Origin: Bog-473 sp963843365
GTDB lineage: Bacteria > Actinomycetota > Acidimicrobiia > Acidimicrobiales > RAAP-2
Direction of reading: 5' to 3'
NCBI GenBank assembly: GCA_963843365.1
Contig: CAWJKG010000002.1
Location: forward strand, 1 to 64,000
Length of the DNA: 64,000 nt
Shown here: one piece after another, positions 37,633-46,743 of the stretch
Position numbering within the stretch: position 1 is the first letter of the stretch
Layout: every line of letters starts with the position of its first letter
Position numbers and translations under genes: made by a program
Notes under the pieces: model-generated
The model's database searches: none
What the model saw: only the letters and a program-made list of their open reading frames with translations
What the model was told of the DNA's origin: nothing

Positions 37633-38652
37633 ATGAAGATCGACGGCGGCATCGGGTTCGCCCCCGACGGCATCGCGGAGCAGGCGGTCACCGCCGAGCA
37701 GGCGGGCTACGACGGCGTGTGGGCGGCCGAGACCAACCACGACCCCTTCCTGCCGATCGCCATCGGCGCGTCCGCCACGGAGAAGCTGGACTTCGGCACG
37801 GGGATCGCGGTCGCGTTCGCCCGCAATCCCATGACGCTCGCCGTCCTGGCCAACGACCTGCAGGTGCTGTCGAAGGGCCGCTTCATCCTCGGCATGGGCA
37901 GCCAGATCAAGCCGCACATCACCAAGCGCTTCTCCATGCCGTGGTCGCATCCGGCGCCGCGCATGCGGGAGCTCATTCTGGCCATCCGGGCCATCTGGAA
38001 GACCTGGGAGACCGGGGAGCCGCTGGCGTTCCGGGGCGAGTTCTACACGCACACGTTGATGACGCCGTTCTTCGACCCCGGCCCCAACCCGTACGGCAAT
38101 CCCAAAATCCTGCTGGCCGCCGTGGGCGAGATGATGACCGAGGTGGCGGGCGAGGTCGGCGACGGCTTCCTGGTGCACGGGTTCTCGACCGAGCGCTACA
38201 TCCGCGAGGTGAGTGTGCCCGCCCTGGAGCGGGGTGCGGCCAAGGCGGGCAAGACGCGGGCTGACCTCACCGTCTCGTACCCGGGGTTCATCGTGACGGG
38301 GCCCGACGAGGAGAGCATGGCCGCCGCCGCCAAAGGCGGTGCGCGAGCAGATCGCCTTCTACGCGTCGACGCCGGCCTACCGCCCGGTGTTGGACCTGCA
38401 CGGCTGGGGGGATCTGCAGCCGGAGCTCAACACGCTGTCCAAGCGCGGCGAGTGGGTGGCGATGGGCGACCTGATCGACGACGACATCCTCAACGCCTTC
38501 GCCATCGTCTGCCCGCTCGACCGGGTGGCCGCCGAGGTGCAGAAGCGGTTCGGCGGCCTCGTGGACCGGTTCAGCTTCTACGCGCCCTACAAGGTGTCGC
38601 CGCGCGATGTGGGACCCGGTGGTGGCCGACTTCCCGGTCGCTGCTACGCTAG
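37633..38652 (+). CDS. F420-dependent LLM-class oxidoreductase, frame-disrupted
   Basis: A luciferase-like TIM barrel: DGGIGFAPDGIAEQAVTAEQ, YDGVWAAETNHDPFLPIAIG, TEKLDFGTGIAVAFARNPMT, LQVLSKGRFILGMGSQIKPH, FSMPWSHPAPRMRELILAIR and PFFDPGPNPYGNPKILLAAV. This set of motifs is that of actinobacterial F420-dependent (TIGR03617-type) enzymes. An indel near 38335 shifts to VREQIAFYASTPAYRPVLDL, which continues to VDRFSFYAPYKVSP. Near the end a second shift probably restores the original frame, giving VVADF-RSLLR and the TAG at 38650-38652. GAGGAGAGG precedes the ATG. The 3' end overlaps leuS by four bases. Confidence 0.88.
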   Translation: MKIDGGIGFAPDGIAEQAVTAEQAGYDGVWAAETNHDPFLPIAIGASATEKLDFGTGIAVAFARNPMTLAVLANDLQVLSKGRFILGMGSQIKPHITKRFSMPWSHPAPRMRELILAIRAIWKTWETGEPLAFRGEFYTHTLMTPFFDPGPNPYGNPKILLAAVGEMMTEVAGEVGDGFLVHGFSTERYIREVSVPALERGAAKAGKTRADLTVSYPGFIVTGPDEESMAAAAKGGARADRLLRVDAGLPPGVGPARLGGSAAGAQHAVQARRVGGDGRPDRRRHPQRLRHRLPARPGGRRGAEAVRRPRGPVQLLRALQGVAARCGTRWWPTSRSLLR

Positions 38653-41144
38653 ACGACGATGTTGACCAGCCGCGGCGGGCGGACCACGACCCGCTTCGGG
38701 GTGGCGCCGCCCAAGGCGTCGATCACCTTCGCCGAGGCGAGCGCCGCCGTCTCGGCGTCGGCCTCGGAAATGCCGGCGTCCACCTCAATGCGGTCCCGCA
38801 CCTTCCCGTTGACCTGCACCACCATGGTCACGGTGTCCTGGCGGGTCAGCTCGGGGTCGAAGGTCGGCCAGGGCTGCAGGTGGACCGACGGTTCGCCGGG
38901 GTGGCGGCGCTCCCAGAGCTCCGCGGTCACGTGGGGCGACATGATGGCGAGCAGCTTCAAGAGGGTGTCGAGCGCCTCGTTCCACACCTCGGCGTGCGGC
39001 GCCGCATCGGGACCGTCGGCACCGGCACCCCTCGCCCGTAGCGCTGCACCAGGTTGAGCAGCTCCATGCAGTGCGCCACCGCGGTGTTGTACGACCAGCG
39101 CTCCACGTCCCTGCTGACGTTGCGATGGTGCGGTGCACGGCCTGGCGCACGGCCCGGTCGGCCGCCGTCTGCTCGCCGCGCGCGCACGCGGCTGCTCGGC
39201 CGTGCAGGTGCGCCAGAGCCGGTCGAAGAACTCCCGCAGCCGTCAATGACCTGTTCGGTCTGCTCGGACCAGTCCATGTCGTCGAAGGGCGGCCCCACGA
39301 AGAGGTGGAACAGGCGCAGCGCGTCGGCGCCGACGGTGTCGAAGTAGTGCTCGGGCGCGATGAGGTTGCCCTTCGACTTCGACATCTTGGTGCCGTCCAT
39401 GCGGATCATGCCCTGGGCGAGATAGTGCGTGAACGGTTCGCGCGTCGATGCCGGGCGCCAGCCCGACGTCGATCAGCGCCCGGGTGTAGAAGCGGGCGTA
39501 GAGGAGGTGGAGGATGGCGTGCTCGATCCCCCCGATGTACTGGTCGACGGGCATGAAGCGCTGCGCCGCCAGCGGGGCGAAGGGCTGCTCGGTGTTCCAC
39601 GGGTCACAGAAGCGCAGGAAGTACCACGAGGAGTCGACGAAGGTGTCCATGGTGTCCGTCTCGCGGCGGGCCGGCCCGCCGCAGATCGGGCAGGTGGTGT
39701 GGAGGAAGCCCTCGTGGAGCGCCAGCGGCGACTGCCCCGTGGGCAGGAACTCCACGTCGTCGGGCGCCACGATCGGCAGCTGGTCCTCGGGCACCGGCAC
39801 CACCCCGTGGTCGGGGCAGTAGACCGCCGGGATGGGGCAGCCCCAGAAGCGCTGCCGTGAGACCAGCCAGTCGCGCAGGCGGTAGTTGACCTTGCGCTCG
39901 CCGATGCCCTTCTCCTCCAGCCAGTCGATGGCCCGGGCCTTGGCGGTGACGATGTCGAGCCCGTCGAGGAAGCCGCTGTTGATCTTGACGCCGTCGCCCG
40001 TGTACGCCTCTCCCCCGTCGGCGTCCCAGCCGTCGGGGGGCTGCACCGTGCGCACGATGGGGAGGCCGTGCTGCCGGGCGAAGGCCCAGTCGCGCTCGTC
40101 CTCGGCCGGCACGGCCATGATCGCCCCCGTCCCGTAGCCCATGAGCACGTAGTCGGCCACGTAGACCGGCACCGGCGTGCCGGTGAAGGGGTTCACCACA
40201 TGGCTGCCGGTGAAGGCGCCCCGCTTGCCGAGCGCGGCGGTGTCGCCCTCGGCCATGCGCTCGATGTCGGTGGAGGCCGCCGCCCGGGTGCGCAGTTCCT
40301 CGACGGCGGCCCGCTGGTCGGCCGTCGTCAGCTCGTCGACGAGGGGATGCTCGGGCGCCATCACGGCGTAGGTCATGCCGAAGCTGGTGTCGGGGCGGGT
40401 GGTGAACACCCGGATGCGTCAGGTCGGCGCGGCCCTCGACGGCAGGTCGAACTCCGCCCCCTCGGACCGCCCGATCCAGTTGCGCTGCATGGTCTTGGCC
40501 CGCTCGGGCCATTCGAGGTCGTCGAGCGCCTCGAGCAGCTCGTCGGCGTACTGCGTGATGCGGAAGAACCACTGCTCCAGGTCGCGCTTGACCACCACGT
40601 CGCCCGAGCGGTCACAGGTGCCGTCCGCCAGGACCTGCTCGTTGGCCAGCACGGTCTGGCAGCCGGGGCACCAGTTGACCGGGGCCAGGGCCCGGTAGGC
40701 CAGGCCCGCCTCCCACAGGCGCAGGAAGATGACCTGGCTCCACTTGATGTAGGCGGGGTCGTGGCTGTGGATCTCGCGGCGCCAGTCGTAGACGGCCCCG
40801 AGCCGGCGCAGCGAGGCCGTGAGCTCGGCGATGCGGGCGTCGGTGAAGACGCGGGGGTGCGTCCCCGTCTTGATGGCGGCGTTCTCGGCGGGCAAGCCGA
40901 AGGAGTCGAACCCGATCGGGCTCAGGACGCCCTTGCCCTGCATGGTCTGGTAGCGCACGGTGAGGTCGCCGAAGGTGTAGTTGCGCACGTGCCCCTGGTG
41001 CGCCGCCCCCGACGGGTAGGGGTACATGCACAGCGCGTAGAACTTCTCCCGGGGGTCGTCGTTGTCGATCTGGTAGGTGCCCTCTTCGTCCCAATGGCGC
41101 TGCCATTTGCGCTCCACTGCGTTGACGTCGTACGCGCGTGCCAT
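38649..41144 (-). CDS. leuS: Leucyl-tRNA synthetase, frame-disrupted
   Basis: This class I synthetase charges tRNA-Leu and edits mischarged products. The HIGH-type motif is ALCMYPYPSGAAHQGHVRNY. The zinc ribbon is APVNWCPGCQTVLANEQVLA and the editing domain RVFTTRPDTSFGMTYAVMAP. KMSKS is in IRMDGTKMSKSKGNLIAPEH, the CP-core zinc site in HTTCPICGGPARRETDTMDT, and the C-terminus ends AETAALASAKVIDALGGATP and KRVVVRPPRLVNIVV. Frame breaks lie near 40455 and 40433 (a compensating pair), 39438, 39240 to 39120, and 39028. Every functional domain is readable across them. A TACCCT box six bases before the ATG suggests a leaderless message. Confidence 0.95.
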
Positions 41145-41150
41145 GCCACC

Positions 41151-41156
41151 AGGGTA
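41151..41156 (-). promoter_or_regulatory. Candidate -10 box of leuS
   Basis: TACCCT on the minus strand, six bases before the ATG at 41144. No T-box leader or other stem-loop attenuator is visible upstream. Confidence 0.38.
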
Positions 41157-41294
41157 GGCGACACCCTGGTGCGGTCTGGCCACGGGAGCCGATTGGGGTG
41201 CCTCGGCGGTCCGACGGGCCCGTTCCGGAGGCCGGCGGACCACCGGGACGGACGAGGCGGGTGTCGTCGACTGCTAGCGTTGACCTCCACCACT

Positions 41295-41371
41295 GGGGGC
41301 GTAGCTCAGCTGGTAGAGCGCCTGACTGGCAGTCAGGAGGTTCGTGGGTTCAAGTCCCATCGCCTCCACCA
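41295..41371 (+). tRNA. tRNA-Ala (anticodon GGC)
   Basis: Complete cloverleaf: acceptor GGGGGCG with CGCCTCC, D arm from AGCTCAGCTGGTAGAGC, anticodon stem CCTGA/TCAGG with loop CTGGCAG (anticodon GGC, reading GCC), T arm GTGGGTTCAAGTCCCAT, discriminator A and an encoded CCA at 41369-41371. It is immediately followed by a transposase remnant. Confidence 0.95.
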
Positions 41372-41420
41372 TGTGATGTCTCAGAGTTTCTGGGACGTCT
41401 GAACCCACAGACCGTAGCCC

Positions 41421-41580
41421 TCAGCGAATCGGCTGGTAGTCCTTCGAAGGGTCGAGCGTCAGGTGCCGGAGCACGCTGCCTTCGGCGTCGAGGATCCTGA
41501 TGTCGAGGTCGGCCACCAACATGAGCACCCGTTGGTGACAATGCGCCCGGCCGACGCCGCCGCGGAACGCTACTGGGTGG
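41421..41580 (-). pseudogene. C-terminal remnant of an IS481-type transposase
   Basis: On the minus strand a short frame reads GGVGRAHCHQRVLMLVADLD then IRILDAEGSVLRHLTLDPSK and ends DYQPIR before TGA at 41421-41423. From memory, G-V-G-R-x-H, V-x-D-L-x-I-R-x-x-x, and L-T-L-D-P-x-x-D-Y-Q-P are the usual last lines of actinobacterial IS481-family transposases. Everything upstream (the DDE core) is missing; the frame ends against the phosphoesterase stop. It lies 50 bases from tRNA-Ala, a plausible scar of past insertion. Confidence 0.6.
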
Positions 41581-43108
41581 GCATCACCTGAGGACTCGGG
41601 ATGGTCAGCGCCGGAGCGGGAAACAGGAGCGACACGCTCTTGGTGTTGTCCGGACAGGCCGCACTCAGGGCGGCTCCCCCCAACGAGGTGGGCGGCAACA
41701 CCGGGACGGCCGCATTGGGCGCGGAGAGGTCCAGGGTCGACGTCATGTCGCCCACGGTGCTCCGCCGCCAGGCTGTGATGTTCGGCACCGTCACGCCGAA
41801 GCGTTGCTCCAAGAAGAGCAGGATCGACGTGTGGTCGAAGACCTCGCTGTTGACGACGCCCCCGCGTGAGAACGGTGACACGACGAGGCCCGGGACCCGG
41901 AAACCGAGGCCGATCGGTCCGCTGATCCCCCCGGCGTGGGCGGGTAGAGGATCAACCGAGAGGTACTCGCCGGCGGTGCCGGGCGGCGCCACTGGGGGCG
42001 GCACGTGGTCGAAGAACCCACCGTTTTCGTCGTAGGTGATGAAGAGGACCGTCTTCGCCCACACCGCCGGATTGCTCGTCAACGTCTCGAAGACCTGTGA
42101 AATCATCCACTCGCCGTTGTCCGGAGCCGCCGACGGGTGGTCGGACTCGACCAGCGGCGGAATGACCCAGCTCACCGACGGCAACGTGTCGTTCTTGACG
42201 TCGGACACGAACTCTGTCGGCCATACGGGCAAGAAGGCCCGGTTGTAGAGGTCGCTGCCCTTCTGCAGGTACTGCTTGAAATAGAGCAGTGCGTTGAACC
42301 CGACCGCCAGGTCGGCGATCCGCAACGGGCCGACGGCCGTGCCGGACGGTTGGTACACCTTCCAGTCGACGCCCTTGGCGGAGAGGGCCTCGGGCATGGT
42401 GGTCCAGCTGCAACTTCCGACCCGCTCGGGCGAGGTGAGCAACGAGGGCGTCGTGATGATCGGCCCACCCGCCTCGCCCGCGGGGTCGATGGTGGCCGTC
42501 CACGAGTAGAGCCGGTTGGGCATGGTCGGGCCGATGACCGAGCAGAAGAACGCGTCGCACAGCGTGTACGCCTGGGCCAAGGCGTACTTGTAGGGAATGT
42601 CCGACTCGTCGTAATACCCCATGACCAGAGGGGCTTGGGCCTTCCCGTCGGCCTTCACGTGCGCGGTCACGAATGCATCCATGGCACCGCTGTCCCAGCT
42701 CTCGTGCTGCGAGATCCACCCGTGATCCGGTTTCTCCACGTTGCCGGCGCACTGCGCCTTGAGCGTGGCCGAATCGAGCTTGTAGGGCAGCAGCCTCCCC
42801 GGCGGGACGTGGTTCGTCGGGGCCTGCGGCCAGGTCTGACTGAAGGGGCCGAGTTCGGTGCCGTGATCGGCGAAGCCGCGACCCTGCGGGTAGACGCCGA
42901 AGTAGTGGTCGTACGACCGGTTCTCGAGCATCAGCACGACCACGTGTTCCACCGCGCCGAGATCCGACCCCGCCGGGCCGATAGCCAGCGACCGCTCCAC
43001 GGCGGCTCCCGCCGCACTGTTCACCGCGAGACCGGCTCCGACACCCAGCACGCCGGCGACGACCGAGCGACGCGAGATACGTCGCGGCGAGTTGGGCGGG
43101 GTGCTCAT
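41570..43108 (-). CDS. Tat-exported phospholipase C / phosphoesterase family protein
   Basis: The protein has 512 residues. The N-terminus has RRISRRSVVAGVLGVGAGLA, a twin-arginine signal peptide (R-R-x-V-V then a hydrophobic stretch and A-x-A sites). The phosphoesterase core begins GAVEHVVVLMLENRSYDHYF, where E-N-R-S-x-D-H is the metal/nucleophile motif of bacterial phospholipase C and acid phosphatase AcpA relatives. DSATLKAQCAGNVEKPDHGW, FCSVIGPTMPNRLYSWTATI, TVLFITYDENGGFFDHVPPP and FRVPGLVVSPFSRGGVVNSE continue the family pattern. It is secreted folded, with lipid or phosphate-ester cleavage for phosphate supply a likely role. TAGCAT lies ten bases before the ATG. Confidence 0.9.
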   Translation of the reverse strand: MSTPPNSPRRISRRSVVAGVLGVGAGLAVNSAAGAAVERSLAIGPAGSDLGAVEHVVVLMLENRSYDHYFGVYPQGRGFADHGTELGPFSQTWPQAPTNHVPPGRLLPYKLDSATLKAQCAGNVEKPDHGWISQHESWDSGAMDAFVTAHVKADGKAQAPLVMGYYDESDIPYKYALAQAYTLCDAFFCSVIGPTMPNRLYSWTATIDPAGEAGGPIITTPSLLTSPERVGSCSWTTMPEALSAKGVDWKVYQPSGTAVGPLRIADLAVGFNALLYFKQYLQKGSDLYNRAFLPVWPTEFVSDVKNDTLPSVSWVIPPLVESDHPSAAPDNGEWMISQVFETLTSNPAVWAKTVLFITYDENGGFFDHVPPPVAPPGTAGEYLSVDPLPAHAGGISGPIGLGFRVPGLVVSPFSRGGVVNSEVFDHTSILLFLEQRFGVTVPNITAWRRSTVGDMTSTLDLSAPNAAVPVLPPTSLGGAALSAACPDNTKSVSLLFPAPALTIPSPQVMPTQ

Positions 43109-43118
43109 GCCGGCGCCA

Positions 43119-43124
43119 ATGCTA
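43119..43124 (-). promoter_or_regulatory. Candidate -10 box of the phosphoesterase gene
   Basis: TAGCAT on the minus strand, ten bases before the ATG at 43108. No Pho-box-like direct repeat was recognised nearby. Confidence 0.3.
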
Positions 43125-43154
43125 CGGCACCCGAAAGGCTGCTCCGGGCGGCCC

Positions 43155-43634
43155 TCAACCCTCCACGGTGGCGATGTGCTGCAACTCGATCCACAGCGGC
43201 AGCAGGAACCACACGTACGCGTTCGTCAGGGTGTACTGCTTGTCCCCGTAGCGGGTCACCATCGCGCCGACCTCGGTGACACGGACGCGGTCGTCCCTGG
43301 CCTTGTAGGCCTTGACGCGCTCCAGTATCCCGGTCAGCTCCTCCATGGAGGCGACCTCCAGCCCGAAGTGGTCCATGTTCGGGGTGACCATGAACTCGTC
43401 GTGCGCCGGGAGCAGGTACAGGAACTGGCCCAACGAGCCGGTGTAGAGGATCAGGGGATTGCCCTTCTCCGTGCTGTTGTCCCCCTCGACCCACCCGAAG
43501 ACCTCGGAGAAGAAATCCAGCAACGCAGCGCGGCCGGCTTCGTCCATGACGTCGGCGTCGACGCTGATCGCCACGTGGTTGATCCGGGGCGCGAACGACG
43601 CCCCCGACCACGTGCCCGACGACGCCTCGGTCAT
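43155..43634 (-). CDS. VOC-family protein coupled to an alcohol dehydrogenase
   Basis: A 159-residue protein with APRINHVAISVDADVMDEAG, LLDFFSEVFGWVEGDNSTEK, LILYTGSLGQFLYLLPAHDE and MDHFGLEVASMEELTGILER, the two-module VOC fold with a possible His ligand in N-H-V and another in D-H-F-G. The end (YTLTNAYVWFLLPLWIELQH) has the Glu expected near the C-terminus. Its ATG overlaps the stop of the upstream zinc dehydrogenase (ATGA), so the two are made together and may act in one pathway. The pathway is unknown. Confidence 0.78.
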   Translation of the reverse strand: MTEASSGTWSGASFAPRINHVAISVDADVMDEAGRAALLDFFSEVFGWVEGDNSTEKGNPLILYTGSLGQFLYLLPAHDEFMVTPNMDHFGLEVASMEELTGILERVKAYKARDDRVRVTEVGAMVTRYGDKQYTLTNAYVWFLLPLWIELQHIATVEG

Positions 43635-44665
43635 GACGGCAGCCCCGGCTGCACCATGACCTTGCGGGGGATCTCGCCCCTGGCCAGGCGTTCCATGGTG
43701 TCCATGACCTGGCTGAGTGCGATGTCCTCGGGCTCAATGAGGGCGCCGAACGGCAGCGCCCCGCTGTCGAGCAGGGCGACGGCAGGCGCGAACCCCTCGT
43801 CGTCGTAGTTGTAGGCCCCGATGACCTCGAGCTCGAAGATGATCAGGCGGTTCTGGTTGAAGCGCGGCGGCTCGAAGCCCGTCCCCACGATCACCAGCGT
43901 CCCGGCGTAGTCGAGCTGACCGAGTGCCGCCTCGGCCGCACTGGGGTGGCCGGAGCATTCGAACGCGACCGCGAACGGCTCGGCGACCGGCAGCGCCATC
44001 GGAGGCTCCTCCAATGCGTCCGGTGGCACGGCGCGAGCGGCCCCGACGTCGAGCGCCTGCTGCCGGCGGATGGCGGAGGGCTCGCTCACCGTGATGTCGG
44101 TGACCCCCTGGGCGCGCAGGACGGCGACGATCAGCAGCCCGACCGGGCCGGCGCCGGTGACGAGGACCCGGTCCTCGGGGCGCACGTCCGCCAGGCGCAG
44201 CGCGTGCAGCGTGATGGCGGTCGGCTCGGCGAGGGCGGCCGGCCGCGTCGCCAGCGCGTCGGGAATGCGGAGCAAGCCGTCGGCGGAGACGGTCTTGTAC
44301 TGACAGAAGGCGCCCCGGTATCCGGTGAAGTCTGCCGACGCCCGCCGCAGGCAGACGGAGGGACGCCCGCGCCGGCAGGGTCGACAGGTGCCGCAGCCCG
44401 CCGCAGCGGTCCCCACCACCCGGTCGCCGGGCACCCAGCGCGAGCCTTTCGGCGCGGCGGCCACCGTGCCCGACCACTCGTGGCCGAGAATGGCGCCCGG
44501 CCGCGCGTAGCGCTCGAGGACCATGTGCAGGTCGGAGCCGCAGATGCCACAGGCCGCGATCTCGACGAGGACCTCATCGGGCCCCGGCTCGGGGCGCGGC
44601 ACCTCGTCGAACTCGATCCTGCCGTCACCGACGTAGACCGCAGCAGGCATCAGCTCAGGTGACAC
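43631..44665 (-). CDS. Zinc-dependent alcohol dehydrogenase (MDR family)
   Basis: A 344-residue medium-chain dehydrogenase. The catalytic zinc site has AACGICGSDLHMVL (C then D/H) and GAILGHEWSGTVAA (G-H-E). The structural zinc cysteines are AGCGTCRPCRRGRPSVCLRR, with C-x2-C-x2-C-x7-C spacing. The Rossmann fold is DRVLVTGAGPVGLLIVAVLR. It probably oxidises a secondary alcohol or polyol with NAD(P). The GTG start has TAATGT six bases upstream. It is followed by, and overlaps, a VOC protein gene. Confidence 0.88.
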   Translation of the reverse strand: MSPELMPAAVYVGDGRIEFDEVPRPEPGPDEVLVEIAACGICGSDLHMVLERYARPGAILGHEWSGTVAAAPKGSRWVPGDRVVGTAAAGCGTCRPCRRGRPSVCLRRASADFTGYRGAFCQYKTVSADGLLRIPDALATRPAALAEPTAITLHALRLADVRPEDRVLVTGAGPVGLLIVAVLRAQGVTDITVSEPSAIRRQQALDVGAARAVPPDALEEPPMALPVAEPFAVAFECSGHPSAAEAALGQLDYAGTLVIVGTGFEPPRFNQNRLIIFELEVIGAYNYDDEGFAPAVALLDSGALPFGALIEPEDIALSQVMDTMERLARGEIPRKVMVQPGLPS

Positions 44666-44671
44666 GGCGCC

Positions 44672-44677
44672 ACATTA
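44672..44677 (-). promoter_or_regulatory. Candidate -10 box of the zinc dehydrogenase gene
   Basis: TAATGT on the minus strand, six bases before GTG 44665, in the 9-base gap after the membrane-protein gene. It would allow a separate start for the dehydrogenase-VOC pair. Confidence 0.35.
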
Positions 44678-45736
44678 AGTGTGTTCCCTCCGGTCTGCCG
44701 GGTTCATGCCCTCTCTTCGTCTCGGCCGGGTCAGGATGATCTGCACGGAAGCCACGACGAGCACCACGATGGTCACGACGCGCTCGGTCTTCCCGACCTC
44801 GTGGAAGATGGCGTAGACCTGAATGCCGATGGCCAGAGCCTGCGCGAAGAGCGCCAGGGCGACCGCCCGCATGCCCACGACCGTCTCCTGCTGCGCGTCC
44901 GCCGCCGGAGCCCTCGTCCAGGCCGCGAGAGCCAGGAGCAACGCACCGGCCGTCCAGATGAAGTCGTAGTGGTCGGCCGACACGACGGCATGCGCGTCGG
45001 CCTCCTGCACGGCGAAGACGGCGTCGGCGACGGACGTGCTCACCACGGACAGCCCGACCAGGATCCACATGGTGTCGGGACGCCAGCCCAACAATCCGTA
45101 CACGCCGAGAATGGCGCCGATGAGCAATATGTCGAGCACGGGATACAAGAACGCGACGACGGCGGCGAGCTCCCCCACCGTCTTGTGCTCGGTCGCCGGC
45201 TGAATGACGAGTGCGAAACCGACGATGAGCACCAACAGAGTGACGGCGATCCCGTCCATCCAGCGGTGCAGCTCGAACTGGGGGACGCGCACGCGGATCA
45301 GGTAGTAGATCCCGACGGTGAGCAGCGGGTACCAGGCCAGCCACAAGATGTCGGCGAACGACGGGTAGGGCGGATGAGGTTGGCCGGAATAGACGATGAG
45401 CCAGCCCGCGCTGCCGAGAAACCAGAGCGCCAGCGCGATCCCGAACGCGAGCCAGGCCTTGCGCGCCACCGGCTCGAACGCAGCGCGGGCGAGGACGAGT
45501 ACGGCGCAGGCCGCCAGCACGGCATTGTGGATCCAGTTGGCGTAGATCCAGTCCGGCCCGATGCCGAAGATGTCGTTGAGCGCCTCCAGCACCGTGAGGA
45601 CGCCCAACACCAACCAGACGAACGTGAGGGGCAAGGGGACGTCGAGGAGCTCCCCCTCGCGGTCGACCTGGTGCCCCGGGAGTGCTCTCCGCAGGGGCGC
45701 CAGGCGTCCCCAACTCCCTTCGGCCGAGTCAGTCAC
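44675..45736 (-). CDS. Multi-pass membrane protein of unknown function
   Basis: About 353 residues with roughly nine to ten hydrophobic helices, for example LTFVWLVLGVLTVLEALNDI, AVLAACAVLVLARAAF, LAFGIALALWFLGSAGWLIV, ILWLAWYPLLTVGIYYLIRV, GIAVTLLVLIVGFALVIQPA, LDILLIGAILGVYGLLGW and VVTIVVLVVASVQIILTRP. The pattern resembles the N-terminal membrane sensor parts of actinobacterial GGDEF/EAL proteins, but no GGDEF, EAL or kinase domain follows. AAGGGAG precedes GTG 45736. It may sense a membrane signal on its own or with a partner. Function is unknown. Confidence 0.7.
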   Translation of the reverse strand: MTDSAEGSWGRLAPLRRALPGHQVDREGELLDVPLPLTFVWLVLGVLTVLEALNDIFGIGPDWIYANWIHNAVLAACAVLVLARAAFEPVARKAWLAFGIALALWFLGSAGWLIVYSGQPHPPYPSFADILWLAWYPLLTVGIYYLIRVRVPQFELHRWMDGIAVTLLVLIVGFALVIQPATEHKTVGELAAVVAFLYPVLDILLIGAILGVYGLLGWRPDTMWILVGLSVVSTSVADAVFAVQEADAHAVVSADHYDFIWTAGALLLALAAWTRAPAADAQQETVVGMRAVALALFAQALAIGIQVYAIFHEVGKTERVVTIVVLVVASVQIILTRPRRREGMNPADRREHT

Positions 45737-45810
45737 ACCACTCCCTTCCCGCCCCCATTGTCGCCGACGGGCAGCCGCGACAACGGCGAGGGCGCCGTCG
45801 CACCCTCCGG

Positions 45811-45816
45811 TACCAT
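45811..45816 (+). promoter_or_regulatory. Candidate -10 box of the SDR gene
   Basis: TACCAT, nine bases before ATG 45826, with no ribosome site between. Consistent with a leaderless message. Confidence 0.35.
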
Positions 45817-45825
45817 CGGCACACC

Positions 45826-46570
45826 ATGGAGCAGCTCCGAGGACGGACGGCCGTCGTGACCGGGGCAGCCAGCGGCATTGGACTCGCCGTCGTCGAGGCC
45901 TTCGTGGCCGAGGGCATGGGCGTCGTGATGGCCGATATCGAGGAGGAGGGCCTCCGGGCGCACGCGGCGAGGCTGACCGCACAGGGGGCCGAGGTGCTGG
46001 CCGTCACGGCCGACGTGCGTGATCCCGACGCGGTCGAGCGCGTCGGCGCGGCGGCGATCGACCGCTTCGGCAAACTGCACATCGCCATGAACAACGCGGG
46101 CGTGGTGAACGGCGGCTACTCCTGGGAGCTGTCCCTCGAGGACTGGCACCGCGTCCTCGACATCAACCTGTGGGGCGTCATCCACGGCATCCGCTCCTTC
46201 GTGCCGCGCATTCTGGCCTCGGGAGAGGAGGGGCACGTCGTCAATACCGGCTCCATGGCGTCGGTGCTGGCACTGGCGCCGCCTGGGGCCCTACACCGTC
46301 GCCAAACACGGGGTACTCGGGCTCTCCGACGTCCTGCGGGCCGAAATGGCCTCGCTGCAGGCGCCGGTCGGGGTCAGCGTCGTCATGCCGGGCATGATCA
46401 AGACGGGCATGAATCCCGTCGGCCTCGTGTCTTCGGCAACGGTCGCCGCCAATGTGCTCGACGCCATCCGTCACGGCCGCAGCTACGTCTTCACCGACGA
46501 CCACAGCACCCCCGAGGTCGAGGCCCGTCTCTCGGCGATCCTGGCGGCGCGGCGCGACGTCATCGCCTGA
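45826..46570 (+). CDS. Short-chain dehydrogenase/reductase, frame-disrupted
   Basis: A classical SDR: the cofactor motif RTAVVTGAASGIGLAVVEAF (T-G-x3-G-I-G), AVTADVRDPDAVERVGAAAI, IAMNNAGVVNGGYSW (N-N-A-G), the catalytic Ser in HVVNTGSMASVLALAPPG, and after an indel near 46285 LGPYTVAKHGVLGLSDVLRA with Y-x3-K. It ends VEARLSAILAARRDVIA. An Asp (MADIEEEGLR) after the second strand suggests NAD over NADP. The substrate is unknown. It is divergent from the membrane-protein gene. Confidence 0.9.
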
Positions 46571-46731
46571 AGGAAGTGAAGCCTGAAGCCTGAAGGTCTT
46601 TGCACGCACAGTGTCACCATCTGGCCCAGGCACGACCTGCTTCCAGCGCGCTCGGCCGCGTGCATCCTCTGCGTGCTCCGACGCACGCCCGACCCCTGGT
46701 CAGAGCCTCGCGGCCTGTAGCAGTCCCGCGG

Positions 46732-46737
46732 TAGCCT
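46732..46737 (+). promoter_or_regulatory. Candidate -10 box of the DUF885 gene
   Basis: TAGCCT, six bases before ATG 46744. The rest of the gap 46571-46731 holds a short GAAGCCT repeat just after the SDR stop and nothing else recognisable. Confidence 0.35.
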
Positions 46738-46743
46738 CCCGCG

